A DNA stretch of 64,000 nucleotides, taken from the NCBI GenBank assembly GCA_023412975.1, contig JAEZRB010000152.1:3188-67187 (forward strand). The letters are read 5' to 3'. Origin of the DNA: Bacteroidota bacterium (lineage in GTDB: Bacteria > Bacteroidota > Bacteroidia > Chitinophagales > Chitinophagaceae). Both the position numbers and the translations under genes were made by a program. The notes under the pieces are model-generated. The model searched no databases, was not told the origin of the DNA, and saw only the letters and a list, made by a program, of their open reading frames with translations. Shown in pieces: positions 63,485 through 64,000 of the stretch (within the stretch, counting starts at the first letter, position 1; the number at the start of each line of letters is the position of its first letter).

Positions 63485-64000
63485 TCACTTTACATTCCTG
63501 GTCCTCACTTCAACAGGAGCTAACCCAGGTAAACCTGATACTGGTCTATTCAGATAAAAATAACTGACCGCTGAATAGTCATCAACACGATAAAAGTTGA
63601 CCCATCCATCCGGAAATGCCGGGTCAGTGATCATTGGTGGCTCAGCCATGTCCAACAGTCTTACAAAACCCGCTGGTCCATCTATGGTAACGGGTTTTAG
63701 CTTTACGCCGCTTTCATACAACCGCTTTACATCATTTTTGCCCCAGCCTCCTATTTGCTGCAGAGTGACCTTTAAATCCCTGTTGAAATAAATCGCATCT
63801 GGAATATGCCAGCGATAGAAACAATATTGTCTCGTGGAATCACTGGCCACCGTACAACCCTGGTAAAGATTTGTAAAAGTGCCAAGACCCCAGGCGCTTC
63901 CGATATAATCCTCAGCACCGGTACCAGCTATCGTTGGATACGCTGAGTCGCCGTCGAGATACATCTTCACTTCACCTTCACCCCACCAACTTTTACTATA
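63485..64000 (-). CDS. Glycoside hydrolase family 172 (DUF2961) protein, C-terminal part, cut by the window edge
   Basis: The frame is open from the window edge to the stop at 63485, about 171 codons. It starts WWGEGEVKMYLDGDSAYPTI and continues AGTGAEDYIGSAWGLG, the diagnostic GH172/DUF2961 motif with conserved acidic residues. Next come the CFYRWHIPDAIYFNRDLKV and IGGWGKNDVKR strands. Members act on difructose or arabinofuranoside-type linkages. The N-terminal half with the signal peptide is outside the window. It lies 50 bp upstream of the sulfatase on the same strand and is the most upstream gene seen in this cluster. Confidence 0.88.
   Translation of the reverse strand, partial: YSKSWWGEGEVKMYLDGDSAYPTIAGTGAEDYIGSAWGLGTFTNLYQGCTVASDSTRQYCFYRWHIPDAIYFNRDLKVTLQQIGGWGKNDVKRLYESGVKLKPVTIDGPAGFVRLLDMAEPPMITDPAFPDGWVNFYRVDDYSAVSYFYLNRPVSGLPGLAPVEVRTRNVK

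Overview
The window looks like a chromosome segment of a Bacteroidota bacterium, most likely of the Chitinophagaceae. The evidence is two SusC/SusD pairs, SusE/F-type lipoproteins, a type IX secretion sorting domain on an amylase, Bacteroidota-style promoters (TTTG about 20 nt upstream of TAnnTTTG), many lipoproteins with a lipobox Cys, and several very large VCBS/ASPIC-UnbV (CRTAC1-like) lipoproteins. No rRNA, tRNA or CRISPR array was seen.

Left end (1-3.5 kb): part of an IS66-family element has landed in a group IIC intron. The intron itself sits directly behind the terminator of a 5'-truncated RHS toxin fragment and its lipoprotein partner. At 3.6-10 kb there is a signalling operon on the plus strand: an FHA-TM-trypsin protein, a Ser/Thr kinase, a PP2C phosphatase, a second kinase and a small outer-membrane barrel, joined by overlapping stop/start codons. 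A GH43-like secreted protein follows, then a 620-bp gene-free stretch and the ribosomal operon rplM-rpsI-rpsB-tsf.

15-26 kb: an HD-domain protein, then a co-directional minus-strand group: vanadium-dependent haloperoxidase, outer-membrane barrel, FecA-like TonB-dependent receptor, CRTAC1-like lipoprotein and DUF3179 membrane protein. This group contains tandem duplicated terminators, a palindromic operator at the receptor promoter, and two heptanucleotide arrays (seven units each) abutting gene 3' ends.

26-49 kb: two glycan-uptake operons on the minus strand. One is SusC-SusD followed by two ~1115-aa CRTAC1-like lipoproteins and has no enzyme. The other is a starch-type locus: secreted GH13 amylase, Nudix-fold regulator, SusC, SusD, SusE-like and SusF-like proteins. 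Both SusC promoters carry palindromes built from TGTGTA/TACACA half-sites.

49-64 kb: housekeeping and mixed genes (ligA, DUF2461, yceI, a lipoprotein, asd, a lamin-tail surface protein, a PfkB kinase, a TetR regulator with paaE), then a minus-strand carbohydrate cluster of GH30, esterase, sulfatase and GH172 that runs off the window. Upstream of asd I see what reads as a complete translation-coupled transcription attenuator. It has a promoter, a 14-codon leader peptide rich in Lys/Thr/Met, an 11-bp antiterminator starting right after the leader stop codon, and a strong terminator before the gene. This is the most striking regulatory find in the window.
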